From contig JARBTX010000017.1 of NCBI GenBank assembly GCA_029239975.1, positions 1 to 57,340 of the forward strand: a stretch of DNA of 57,340 nucleotides, read 5' to 3'. Numbering within the stretch: position 1 is the first letter of the stretch; the number at the start of each line of letters is the position of its first letter. Both the position numbers and the translations under genes were made by a program. The notes under the pieces were generated by a model, which saw only the letters and a program-made list of their open reading frames with translations, had not been told where the DNA came from and ran no database searches. This DNA comes from Anaerocolumna sp. Lineage in GTDB: Bacteria; Bacillota; Clostridia; Lachnospirales; Lachnospiraceae. Shown here one piece after another: positions 47,793 to 55,424 of this stretch.

Positions 47793-48380
47793 TTATAGCT
47801 TCTTTATAATATCAATATCATCCATGTTTATTCCAGATATGGCATTCAAATTAGCGATTATGTATTTTTGAGCTTCTATAGAGTATTCATTTACAATATA
47901 TTCCTCATCATAATTATTAATTCTTGTGGTAGACGTAATACCTATATCCTTACCTTTATCCGTAGGAGTTTTGAAACCGTTATCATGTTTATATATCATT
48001 TTCAAATATCCTCTATTTAAAAGCCAAGAAGTTATATCTGTTGCTCTTAACTTTTTAGTATTTGTATTATTTGTTACAGCGTTTATTGAATATGTAAGTT
48101 TACTTATTGCAATAGGTCTCTCTGATAATTCAATTTCATTGCACTGTTCAGAAGTAATATAGAAGGGGAATTTTCTTTTAACACTTGTTTTTTGTACTTC
48201 TCCTCCATTTTTTATTAATATCTCTTTAATTAAATTAGAAGTTTCATGAAAGAAACTGGATAATTGTTTATTATTTAGTATAGTATCATTAGGAAATGTT
48301 AAATTAGTAATTGGATCAATTCCAGTAGCTAATTTGTCTAGATAACTTTTAGTTCTTAATAAATCCGTTTGTAAATTCAT
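47793..48380 (-). CDS. Retron-associated protein downstream of the reverse transcriptase, 195 aa
   Basis: ATG 48380 (MNLQTDLLRTKSYLDKLATG) is preferred because GGGAG lies 6 nt upstream; an ATG at 48392 immediately follows the reverse transcriptase stop (TAAATG) and would read MGEK first. The protein starts with a helical region containing DPITNLTFPNDTILNNKQL and has a winged-helix-looking C-terminal half (ATDITSWLLNRGYLKMI, TPTDKGKDIGI). No catalytic motif recognised. Being co-transcribed and directly adjoining the RT, it is probably part of the retron system. Confidence 0.7.
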   Translation of the reverse strand: MNLQTDLLRTKSYLDKLATGIDPITNLTFPNDTILNNKQLSSFFHETSNLIKEILIKNGGEVQKTSVKRKFPFYITSEQCNEIELSERPIAISKLTYSINAVTNNTNTKKLRATDITSWLLNRGYLKMIYKHDNGFKTPTDKGKDIGITSTTRINNYDEEYIVNEYSIEAQKYIIANLNAISGINMDDIDIIKKL

Positions 48381-48392
48381 TTTTTCTCCCAT

Positions 48393-49415
48393 TTAATAAT
48401 CCCATGAAATCTTTTCAAGTTTTTTTAGTAACTTTTTACCTAACTCTGGTTCTATACTATTAATAAAATAAACTTTTCCGTATAGATGCTCTTTGTAAAA
48501 AGATTTATTACAATTTATATAAGACAAGTGATCTGATACACCGTATTTTATACAATAATATATTTCCTGTTCTAGTTCTTTTTTATATTTTTTCGGGACA
48601 GTGACTTTATTATTATTAACAATTAAGCCAGTTACCTCTTGGCGCTGATTTTTGTATGAAATACGAGTTTTTTTATCGTTCAAATCAAACCCTTCATCAT
48701 TTATAATTGTTGTAACCATATTTAAAATATTTTTAATACCCTTATTACCTGATATAGATATATCATCTGCATATCTTGTATAATCGCATTTATATTTTTT
48801 TGACAAGGATGATATTCTCTTGTCTAATTTTAAGCAAACAATATTAGACAATGCTGGGCTTGCAGGTGATCCTTGCGGTAAATAGCCCTCAAATGTACAA
48901 AGTTTTGACAAGACATAACTTATGTCTTTTGTATAACCATAATAATAAAAAATTCTAAAAATACTTTCTTGATCAATTGATGGAAAAAAATCTTTAATAT
49001 CAATGTTAATAACACAATCTTTATTTGTATGAACTATTGCATTTGTAACTATTGATTTATTTTTACAAAATCCATTTGCATATTTCGATACATGTAAATT
49101 ATTTAGAATATTATCTAGTATCCATCTTTGTATATATTTTAAAATTAAAGCAGGTGACTGTATAATACGTTGACCACCACTTTTTTTTGCAATATTATAT
49201 TCGGTATAATAATTATATTCACAATTTATAATAGTATTTAATTCAGCATATTTTATTCCAAGTAATAATGCTAAATGTACCCTGTCAAAAATTACAGGAA
49301 GATTTGCTTTGAATAATCTTGAAGCATATTGCATACACCTATTTATAAATTCATTGTCCTTATTATGCTTTAATAATTCATTTTTTAATTCTTCTAAATA
49401 ATTTTCTTTTTCCAT
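48393..49415 (-). CDS. Retron-type reverse transcriptase
   Basis: 340-aa RT. Retron-specific motifs are both present: NAIVH (NAxxH, region X) and EVTGL (VTG, region Y). Catalytic palm motifs are INIDIKDFFPSID, LPQGSPASP and YADDISIS (YADD). Length is normal for retron RTs (about 300-340 aa). It would reverse-transcribe part of a noncoding RNA to give multicopy single-stranded DNA joined to RNA. Start ATG 49415 follows AGGTGA and lies 20 nt after the closing arm of the second ncRNA unit. The product presumably binds its RNA and the upstream effector proteins. Confidence 0.95.
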   Translation of the reverse strand: MEKENYLEELKNELLKHNKDNEFINRCMQYASRLFKANLPVIFDRVHLALLLGIKYAELNTIINCEYNYYTEYNIAKKSGGQRIIQSPALILKYIQRWILDNILNNLHVSKYANGFCKNKSIVTNAIVHTNKDCVINIDIKDFFPSIDQESIFRIFYYYGYTKDISYVLSKLCTFEGYLPQGSPASPALSNIVCLKLDKRISSLSKKYKCDYTRYADDISISGNKGIKNILNMVTTIINDEGFDLNDKKTRISYKNQRQEVTGLIVNNNKVTVPKKYKKELEQEIYYCIKYGVSDHLSYINCNKSFYKEHLYGKVYFINSIEPELGKKLLKKLEKISWDY

Positions 49416-49435
49416 AACTTCACCTTTTATAATAG

Positions 49436-49622
49436 CTTAATATACTTACTACTCAATCTTTAATTGAAAATCTTCGTAGGATCTTTTCAGATACTACGAT
49501 GATAAATATGTGTTTTAACATATATTTATCATCATGGAAAACTTGTTTTTCATGATGATAATTTAAGTTGCATTTAAAATTTGAAAATCAACTTGATTTT
49601 CTATTCTAGTAAGTATATTAAG
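49436..49622 (-). ncRNA. Retron msr-msd-like RNA, unit B (proximal to RT)
   Basis: Closed by a perfect 16-bp inverted repeat CTTAATATACTTACTA (5' arm, 49622-49607) with its complement (49451-49436), the a1/a2 arms of a retron. Right after a1 comes GAATA and a hairpin GAAAATC-AAGTT-GATTTTC (49601-49583), then a 34-nt hairpin (49560-49527), an alternative 12-bp stem (49533-49522 with 49509-49498) and a TCGTAG/CTACGA hairpin (49499-49474). The reading frame is closed on all strands. It sits directly before the RT start. Confidence 0.75.
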
Positions 49623-49637
49623 TTATTTACATATTAT

Positions 49638-49806
49638 TTTTATAGCAAGCACTACTAATACTGTTTTTGAAACTTAAGATCTGGGTTCCTAAGTTTATTC
49701 AACTTAGGAAGAGAAATTAAACTATTAGTTTAATTTCTCCTGCTATAAAGTCATATTTACAAAAGAAATGCAACTAGCATTTCATCTTCTAGTGCTTGCT
49801 ATAAAA
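49638..49806 (-). ncRNA. Retron msr-msd-like RNA, unit A (distal)
   Basis: Closed by a perfect 17-bp inverted repeat TTTTATAGCAAGCACTA (5' arm, 49806-49790) with its complement (49654-49638). Inside are hairpins GAAATGC-TAGTT-GCATTTC (49783-49765), GAGAAATTAAAC/GTTTAATTTCTC (49739-49711, 12 bp) and TTCCTAAGTT/AACTTAGGAA (49710-49686, 10 bp), the latter two directly abutting. Plan and ACTAGAA start equal unit B; closing arms are unrelated. Fifteen nt separate the units. Confidence 0.75.
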
Positions 49807-49808
49807 TC

Positions 49809-50116
49809 CTAAAATTTAATCGGAACATATGGTCTATAAATATCCCATTTATCCTTTTTCTCGTATGTATTTTCAAAAATATTATTTTTATTACTATTAT
49901 TATACATGTTTGCTGATATTAACATTCTAATTCCTTTTTCTCCCAATGTTAGCATGTTATTTTTATATTCTAACATTGATTCTTCTAACATAAGGTCAAT
50001 TATTTTATCTAGCATTATCGTTGAAATACCTAACATTTCCTTTATATCACGAAACAAATAATCATTCTTTTCATTTCTAAATATGACAATATTAAAAGAA
50101 TAATATAATCATCCAT
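49809..50116 (-). CDS. Winged-helix protein of the retron operon, frame broken
   Basis: The gene starts ATG 50116 directly after the stop of the PRTase-like gene (TAGATG, no gap). The first codons read MDDYIIL; a one-base loss in the run CTTTTAA (near 50095) moves the frame, and in the next frame the protein continues FNIVIFRNEKNDYLFRDIKEMLGIS to LTLGEKGIRMLISANMY and stop at 49809. Total would be about 102 aa with a winged-helix DNA-binding look. The downstream part alone could start at TTG 50057 (82 aa). It may be a sequencing error, a mutation or a programmed shift. In related retrons a winged-helix protein accompanies the effector. Confidence 0.65.
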
Positions 50117-51007
50117 CTATTTACTCCTAATTTTATTATTATAATTTTGAGCGTTACGCTCCTTTTTTTTATTTTTCATATACCAAGGTGGTTTAACATC
50201 GTCTAATCTTGGGAATATAGATTTATGATTATCATTATCATACCAAAAGAAACCTAAGGTATTATTTGGTGTATTATTATAAAACGCCATAAGGCTTTCG
50301 CTATTCTCATATCCCAATATATGATTGAGTGGAATACCATTTTTTTTTGATTCATTAAAATAAATTCTTTCAGCTTCTGCACATGATAATTCAGCTAAGC
50401 TTTCAGCAAAAGCCTTTTTTTGTATAACCCCATATAAAATTTTGATTTTCAAGTTGGATTCAATTTCCAAACCTTTAATTTTATTATAAGCATCTTCCAT
50501 AATATGAACTGCAATTAAATAAACCTGTTTATTTACAAATAATTGTTTATTTCTTTGTAAATATTTATAAAATGTATCACCAGAACCTGAACAATCATCA
50601 ATAAAAACGATATTATGAATATCTTCCCATTGATCTTCGGATATCTTCCGTATATTATCAAAAAATAAATATTTACTAATCCTATTATAATGTTTAAATT
50701 CTATTACATATTCATCAGAACTATTTACAATTCCCGTTGAAGATTCGATACTAGTATAAATAGTATTGGTCATAGATACATCTTTTTCAGATAACAATCT
50801 TTGATATAATGTACCTAATAGCTGATTTGTAATATCATGAGGATAATAGCAAAATTTTTTTAGTAGTTCTATAAACAAAGGTCTATTTTCTACACTAACA
50901 TTATCAAGCCATGACGATAGCAATTCTGAAAATAATTGTGTTCTTTCATCTTCAGATCCCCATTTTTTTATACAATCACTAATTAATGTATTAAAATTAT
51001 TATTCAT
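50117..51007 (-). CDS. Phosphoribosyltransferase-like protein of the retron operon
   Basis: 296-aa soluble protein. The motif IVFIDDCSGSGDTFYKYL (about residues 130-147) matches the PRPP-binding loop of type I phosphoribosyltransferases (two acidic residues followed by SGxT). A helical N-terminal region precedes it and the C-terminus is Lys/Asn-rich. First gene of the retron operon, start ATG 51007 after GGAG. PRTase-like proteins are known effector components in one class of retron defence systems (type III in the Mestre classification, as I recall). It presumably acts when phage disturb the retron complex. Confidence 0.8.
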   Translation of the reverse strand: MNNNFNTLISDCIKKWGSEDERTQLFSELLSSWLDNVSVENRPLFIELLKKFCYYPHDITNQLLGTLYQRLLSEKDVSMTNTIYTSIESSTGIVNSSDEYVIEFKHYNRISKYLFFDNIRKISEDQWEDIHNIVFIDDCSGSGDTFYKYLQRNKQLFVNKQVYLIAVHIMEDAYNKIKGLEIESNLKIKILYGVIQKKAFAESLAELSCAEAERIYFNESKKNGIPLNHILGYENSESLMAFYNNTPNNTLGFFWYDNDNHKSIFPRLDDVKPPWYMKNKKKERNAQNYNNKIRSK

Positions 51008-51030
51008 ATTAACAACTCCATTTCTGTTAT

Positions 51031-51059
51031 ATTATACCATAAAAGACAAAATATATCAA
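51031..51059 (-). promoter_or_regulatory. Retron operon promoter
   Basis: On the minus strand TTGATA (51059-51054), a 17-nt spacer and TATAAT (51036-51031), an almost perfect sigma-A promoter. The PRTase start codon is 24 nt after the -10 box. Confidence 0.85.
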
Positions 51060-51303
51060 CATATACTACTCTCTGTCATGGTATTTCACACTATAGATGA
51101 AAAAGCGTTTGCATTTTGGGGCTGTGAAAGGCGTTAGTCCAAGCGATAGTGAGGACTAAAATTTCTATTTTAAATTTAGCTTTTTTCTTAGTATATTACA
51201 TGGATATAAAGCGCAGAGTCACGCAAGGTATACGAATATAATCGGTTTATGGACAGAAGTCCATATTACATGCGTCCTTCCACCCGAAAAAGTTTAAAGC
51301 CGA
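51060..51303. other. Region upstream of the retron promoter, no gene
   Basis: About 240 bp with more G and C than the neighbours (for example GCGTTAGTCCAAGCGATAG near 51130). No open frame or known RNA is recognised; it has the look of mobile-element leader sequence. Confidence 0.4.
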
Positions 51304-51540
51304 ATGGTTACAGAAAATGAAAATTTAGATACCATACAACAACTATTACGAAGAATAACGACGGTATCTTACCATTATAAAAACAATAATGAGTATAAGC
51401 GCTTTGATCTACCCATTAATGAATATCACGGTTATGAAAACTTAAAAAACCAATCCAAAAGTGATGAAAACGGATTCCTTCCAGTTTCTAAACTCACAAA
51501 AGAAGAACAGATTTCATTGCCATTCTTGGATACAGAATGA
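51304..51540 (+). CDS. Hypothetical 78-aa protein near the island's integrase remnant
   Basis: Starts MVTENENLDTIQQLLRRITT; acidic, soluble, ends PFLDTE. No family recognised and the ribosome binding site is poor. It precedes, by 30 nt, a fragment with a strong ribosome binding site, suggesting both belonged to the regulatory end of an integrated element. Confidence 0.45.
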   Translation: MVTENENLDTIQQLLRRITTVSYHYKNNNEYKRFDLPINEYHGYENLKNQSKSDENGFLPVSKLTKEEQISLPFLDTE

Positions 51541-51570
51541 CGGTGTAAATAGAAAGGAGTGAAATAAGCA

Positions 51571-51768
51571 ATGAATATGCGTATACATAATAAAAAAGAG
51601 CTTGTAAATTGTTTGTTGCACTCCTTGTCTTCCTGTGATAATATTTCGTTATCGGATGTTGCAGAACTACAAGAATTCATGAAAAAAGAAAGTAAACTAA
51701 AGGAAGTTCTTGATTTTACCAAAATCAAGCATAGACCTGATGGTAGACTCCAAACCCTTTATTTATAA
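51571..51768 (+). pseudogene. Integrase N-terminal fragment cut off at the attachment-like repeat
   Basis: Starts ATG 51571 after GAAAGGAGTG. The protein MNMRIHNKKELVNCLLHSL...DFTKIKHRPDGR resembles the start of Tn916-type integrases of Lachnospiraceae, in which KxRxDGR is followed by the arm-binding domain. Here the frame reaches the direct repeat (51751) within a few codons and stops at 51768. The body of the gene has been replaced by the repeat. Confidence 0.6.
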
Positions 51769-51813
51769 GGATTTGAAGCTTTTCTAAGAGAGGCGACAAC
51801 CAGATTTGAACTG
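51751..51813 (+). repeat. Right copy of the attachment-like direct repeat flanking the retron
   Basis: Matches 47537-47600 with the blocks AAGGATTTGAAGC (51767-51779) and the 22-nt block starting GGCGACAACC (51792-51813), which here extends to a full T-arm palindrome ACCAG/CTGGT. The cassette between the two copies is about 4.2 kb. Confidence 0.75.
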
Positions 51814-51939
51814 GTGATCAGTGTGTTTGAGCCCCTATTATTAATGCTTCTATAAACCCATTATTCCTTGATTACACTCTTGATTACACTTTGAAAGATG
51901 ATGTAAGTAATGCCCTTTCTATCGATATTTTTTAGACGC

Positions 51940-52270
51940 TGTAGAATAGTTAAGAACATCAGCCCGAAAGCCGATGCTCTATAATGGTTAGGGAGCGTCG
52001 CCAGGATAGATGACAGGAATGGGGTATTACCTGGGGGCGATAGGTCAAATAATTAAAGCCAGTGTTTTTTATTCGGTAGAGACCGTCAAGTATGACAATC
52101 TATGATAGCTGTCGATAAATAGTTGGGCTTCCAAAAGGCGTAAAACGAAATATTTAAGCTAGGTAGTCTTCGAGACGACTGATGGGCGACTATAATCATA
52201 CTGTATCTCTATTAATGATGGCACGGTGGACTGAACTAATCGATGACAGCGAATTAAATTTTCACTCAAT
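51940..52270 (+). ncRNA. Candidate structured noncoding RNA, family unknown
   Basis: A G-rich stretch between protein genes with many paired segments and no long open frame: CATCAGC/GCCGATG hairpin (51957-51976), CGCCAGG with CCTGGGGGCG (51999-52005 with 52030-52039), GTAGTCT/AGACGAC hairpin near 52165-52185, and long-range GCTGTC/GACAGC (52108-52113 with 52245-52250). Composition contrasts sharply with the AT-rich flanks. The raiA-type RNA family of Clostridia is one candidate to test. Plus strand is favoured by its G-richness. Confidence 0.4.
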
Positions 52271-52338
52271 GCTTAGGATGATTTCAAAATCTATATAGTA
52301 TAGCTATCTTCTTATCATGATGAGAGCAGGAATAAACT

Positions 52339-53163
52339 TTAAAATTTATCTATATACAATGGACAAATATCTTTTTTATAAGCAAAATAAGTAGTTTGCT
52401 GAATTAAAGTCATCCCTACGCCTTCATCCTTTGAATAAGTTTGATTTTTGTATTTTAAATGTATAAACATAAGAGTACCTTCTTCAGTTATAGCAGATAT
52501 CCATATATAATCATAATTATTTTCTTTATAGTTATTATTAACTAAATAAAAATATCTCTGCCTATTCGCATCATCATTGTTTATTAACTCACATGTAGGT
52601 TTTGCTGCACAATATATAGGATTTGATTCAGTAATATTCATACAATATGTATAGTAATCATGAATAATAGCCTTTTTGTTATTTTTAAAGTAATTATCGC
52701 TAAAAGCCATAACATTCTTTAAATTTGAGCTTTTATCTTTAGATGTTAAAAACTTAATTGGGACAATACAAGTTTTTCCGTACTCTTTGAAATTATCGCT
52801 TTCATCATTCAATATGTTGACTACTGGTAAGCTTAACCCCTTAAGACTATTTGGGTTCAATGAAAATGCCATCATATAATGACCTATAGATTTGATTTTT
52901 TCCTCTATTACTTTATCATTCGCTTTAAATGCATTATAACTATTATAAAAAAAAGACACAATTATGCCAACAAGTAAAGTGCTATATACACCCATATTCT
53001 TCAAAATCAGTTGCATTACAGAAAAAAACTCATTAACCTTATATTCAGATATAACAATCCAAAGAAAGGTTGCAGCAGTAAAGACTGTCGATAATAATAA
53101 AATTGCAACAATCGTAGGTATAACAACTTCCCCTATATATGCTAGCTTAAAAAACTTTTTCAT
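52339..53163 (-). CDS. Hypothetical membrane protein with cytosolic domain, 274 aa
   Basis: ATG 53163 is chosen because GGAGG lies just upstream; an ATG at 53196 would place the site inside the gene. Two strong membrane helices (IPTIVAILLLSTVFTAATFLW and VYSTLLVGIIVSFFYNSYNAF) at about residues 12-75 are followed by a 190-residue soluble part with VGMTLIQQTTYF near the end. No family recognised. An orphan gene in the island, adjacent to the candidate RNA. Confidence 0.65.
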   Translation of the reverse strand: MKKFFKLAYIGEVVIPTIVAILLLSTVFTAATFLWIVISEYKVNEFFSVMQLILKNMGVYSTLLVGIIVSFFYNSYNAFKANDKVIEEKIKSIGHYMMAFSLNPNSLKGLSLPVVNILNDESDNFKEYGKTCIVPIKFLTSKDKSSNLKNVMAFSDNYFKNNKKAIIHDYYTYCMNITESNPIYCAAKPTCELINNDDANRQRYFYLVNNNYKENNYDYIWISAITEEGTLMFIHLKYKNQTYSKDEGVGMTLIQQTTYFAYKKDICPLYIDKF

Positions 53164-53736
53164 TTTATCCTCCGTTGATTGAATTAATATTACCAAATAA
53201 TCACATAATCATTGACCTCAAAGCTTTACAAAAAATTCTATTTATCTACTTCTCTGTAAGCTCATGATCTAAATCCACTAAACAGCATTCTGCATCACAT
53301 TCAAGCCTTTTAATCGGCTTCTAAAGTATTTTAGCACTTTAACTCTATGTCATTTTCTCTTTATCGGAAGAGTTTTCAAGCGATAAGAAAATGAAATAGG
53401 ATATATCTTTGGAATGACTTATGTAATAAGCTCATATTGGATTATTATTTTTTCTCCTTAATGTATATCTGAGTTTTCAATGACTTTTATTAATAATTAG
53501 TTTTCTTCTATTTTGATATTATCCTATTTCTTATAGAAATAAAATGTGTTACGGCTCGATATTTTGTAATGTATAGATAGGCATAGCCTTAACCTTTTAG
53601 CAATCATATCCTTGCCATCAAACAAGTATAATGGTCTCCTGAATCATTAATTTTTAGATGAAGAATAACATGACCCATTATTGTGTTTTCTTCCTTCATT
53701 TAATTTTTATATGTATTTACATATTTTTAATTAAAT
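53164..53736. other. Gap without supported gene
   Basis: AT-rich sequence of 570 bp. A minus-strand reading near 53250-53330 (IKRLECDAECCLVDLDHELTEK-stop) looks like the end of a lost gene but lacks a start. No promoter or RNA is clear. Confidence 0.4.
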
Positions 53737-54405
53737 TTAATCTTTTTTGTTATTATAGAATATTAAAACTTGCTTTAGATCATATATTAAGTCATCATAG
53801 CGCAAAGAATCTCTATTTATAATTTCCTTAACAATCGGTGATATTGAAAAAAGTATCGCAAAGGCACATATTATAATCATAACTATTTGTATACACATTG
53901 TAATTAATTGATCGGTTGTGGTAGCGTATCCTAGTTTTTGAGCAACAAATGCAATAATAGGAATTATAATTGCTCCAAGAGTTTTTATTGGTTTTTTTAA
54001 TGGTAAAAAAACATCATATTTTATCTTAGCCTCACCTGCTTGTTCAATTAATAGTTTTATACTCTCTTTATCTAATGGATTAATATTATATTTCTTTATT
54101 AATTTCAAAAAGGCATCCATACGCTTTTTTGAATATTTAGAATAATGCTCATCCAACATTTTTCGTTGGTTTTTTTCTGTTGAATCAATGATTATAAAAA
54201 TAAACATTAATAAGAAACATAATGTGAGTAGAATTAAAGCTGGCATTTTATATCCAAGAATTATGACAATTAATCCTATAACACCTAATATAAAAATTAA
54301 AATAACAGCTAGTTTTCGATAAAAAGGTAGTTCATTCCATGGAATTGTAGATTTTATGCTTTTTAATTCAAGTTTATAATCAATAAAAAAGTCGCAAAAA
54401 CGCAT
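53737..54405 (-). CDS. Hypothetical four-helix membrane protein, 222 aa
   Basis: Start ATG 54405 follows AGGAG. Hydrophobic helices occur at about residues 31-50, 53-73, 140-160 and 168-190, with a charged helical loop containing DEHYSKYSKKRMDAF between the pairs. No enzymatic motif. The layout resembles small SLATT-like membrane proteins found with defence systems, but this is only a topology comparison. Its neighbours are the membrane protein at 52339 and the tRNA-like remnant. Confidence 0.65.
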   Translation of the reverse strand: MRFCDFFIDYKLELKSIKSTIPWNELPFYRKLAVILIFILGVIGLIVIILGYKMPALILLTLCFLLMFIFIIIDSTEKNQRKMLDEHYSKYSKKRMDAFLKLIKKYNINPLDKESIKLLIEQAGEAKIKYDVFLPLKKPIKTLGAIIIPIIAFVAQKLGYATTTDQLITMCIQIVMIIICAFAILFSISPIVKEIINRDSLRYDDLIYDLKQVLIFYNNKKD

Positions 54406-54779
54406 ATATTACTCCTGCCTTTCATTAATTTAATGATATATCAGATATATCAGATATCTTTATACCTTAAACCTTTGTGTATACTTAATTTACTTACCAC
54501 TATGTTATTTTACATATTATACCACTTTATTGCTTTTATAGCTATAAATTTTATATTATTATTCTTAGTTCGACATTTGTCTAAATTCACACTAAATTTT
54601 TATGTATTTAAATATGTTACCAATATAAAATTTAAGAGCTCCTCACCTAGACTTTTGGACTTACCCTCAAATACGAACCAACCTCATTTATCTTCTATAT
54701 AATTAAAACAACTTACACGGCTACCGAACGTCTCCTATTTTCACTAAATTTATATTTTTTTTATTAGCAACTATCACCT

Positions 54780-54878
54780 GGGGACCATGTCCTTACCATA
54801 TGACATGCTTTAAATAAGGCTTTACAGGATTCTGTAGGTGTTCGATTCCCATTATCCGCTTAATCAAAAAGACATACA
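54780..54878 (+). other. tRNA 3'-end-like remnant, possible attachment site
   Basis: GTAGGTGTTCGATTCCCATTATCCGCTT (given here as pattern GTAGGTG-TTCGATT-CCCATTATCC) looks like a T-arm and acceptor 3' strand, but no matching 5' acceptor (GCGGATA) is found upstream and the T-stem has mismatches. It is probably the relic of integration into a tRNA gene. The stretch 54406-54779 holds no supported gene. Confidence 0.35.
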
Positions 54879-55158
54879 ATGCCGACTTTCAGGTATTTTA
54901 TGTCAAATGTAACCATACCCGATGGTAAATCTCTATGGTTGAATAGTTATTGTACTCTTAAAGTTAAAAAGGGCGTGACTCTAACAATAAAGGAAAAGAT
55001 TGAAACCTTCAATCAACCTGTCATTTTGGGAAAAGTAACTGAAAAAGTTGATGTATTAAGATAATTACCGTTTTTAAATTATATCAGTAAACACATGGTC
55101 TCTATGAATATTTTAGCCAGCAGACTAAAGCAAACACAATAATACTAATAATAATAAT

Positions 55159-55204
55159 AGCGCAATCCACTGGAATAATGATTTTCTCTGGACTGCGCTT
55201 TTTT
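55159..55204 (+). terminator. Terminator on the plus strand
   Basis: AGCGCA...TCCA pairs with TGGA...TGCGCT, followed by TTTTTT. It would end a plus-strand transcript from 54879-55064, where a 61-codon frame without a ribosome binding site is seen. Confidence 0.7.
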
Positions 55205-55424
55205 GTATTACCTAATTAAATTCTGTAGTCTCTGCAACATGACCATTTAGTGAACGACATCGAGATTTACCTCCTTGAAACTTTATGAATGTCCAACGGA
55301 CGAACAGGCATCTAGTTTCATAATAAATTGAATCTTTATACTTGGATTTTCGAACCATTTCTTGGTATGATCGAGCTTCTTCATTTTTGAACTCCACTTC
55401 AGAAATGAAGAAATACTAATTTCC
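55205..55424. other. Small gap before the M23 peptidase gene
   Basis: A 61-codon minus-strand frame (55397-55212, GTG start) exists but no ribosome binding site or family supports it. Nothing else is recognised. Confidence 0.3.

Noticed and set aside
51060..51303. Possible group II intron end near the retron
   Set aside because: No domain V consensus or intron 5' GUGYG with matching structure was found, and the RT is clearly of retron type.
51781..51870. Complete tRNA on the minus strand at the right repeat
   Set aside because: Only the T-arm and acceptor 3' strand fit; no anticodon arm or 5' acceptor strand is present.
54879..55064. 61-codon plus-strand frame before a terminator
   Set aside because: No ribosome binding site and no recognisable family; it may be a gene relic after the tRNA-like sequence.
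55212..55397. 61-codon minus-strand frame starting GTG
   Set aside because: No ribosome binding site or homology that I recognise; composition does not stand out from non-coding sequence.
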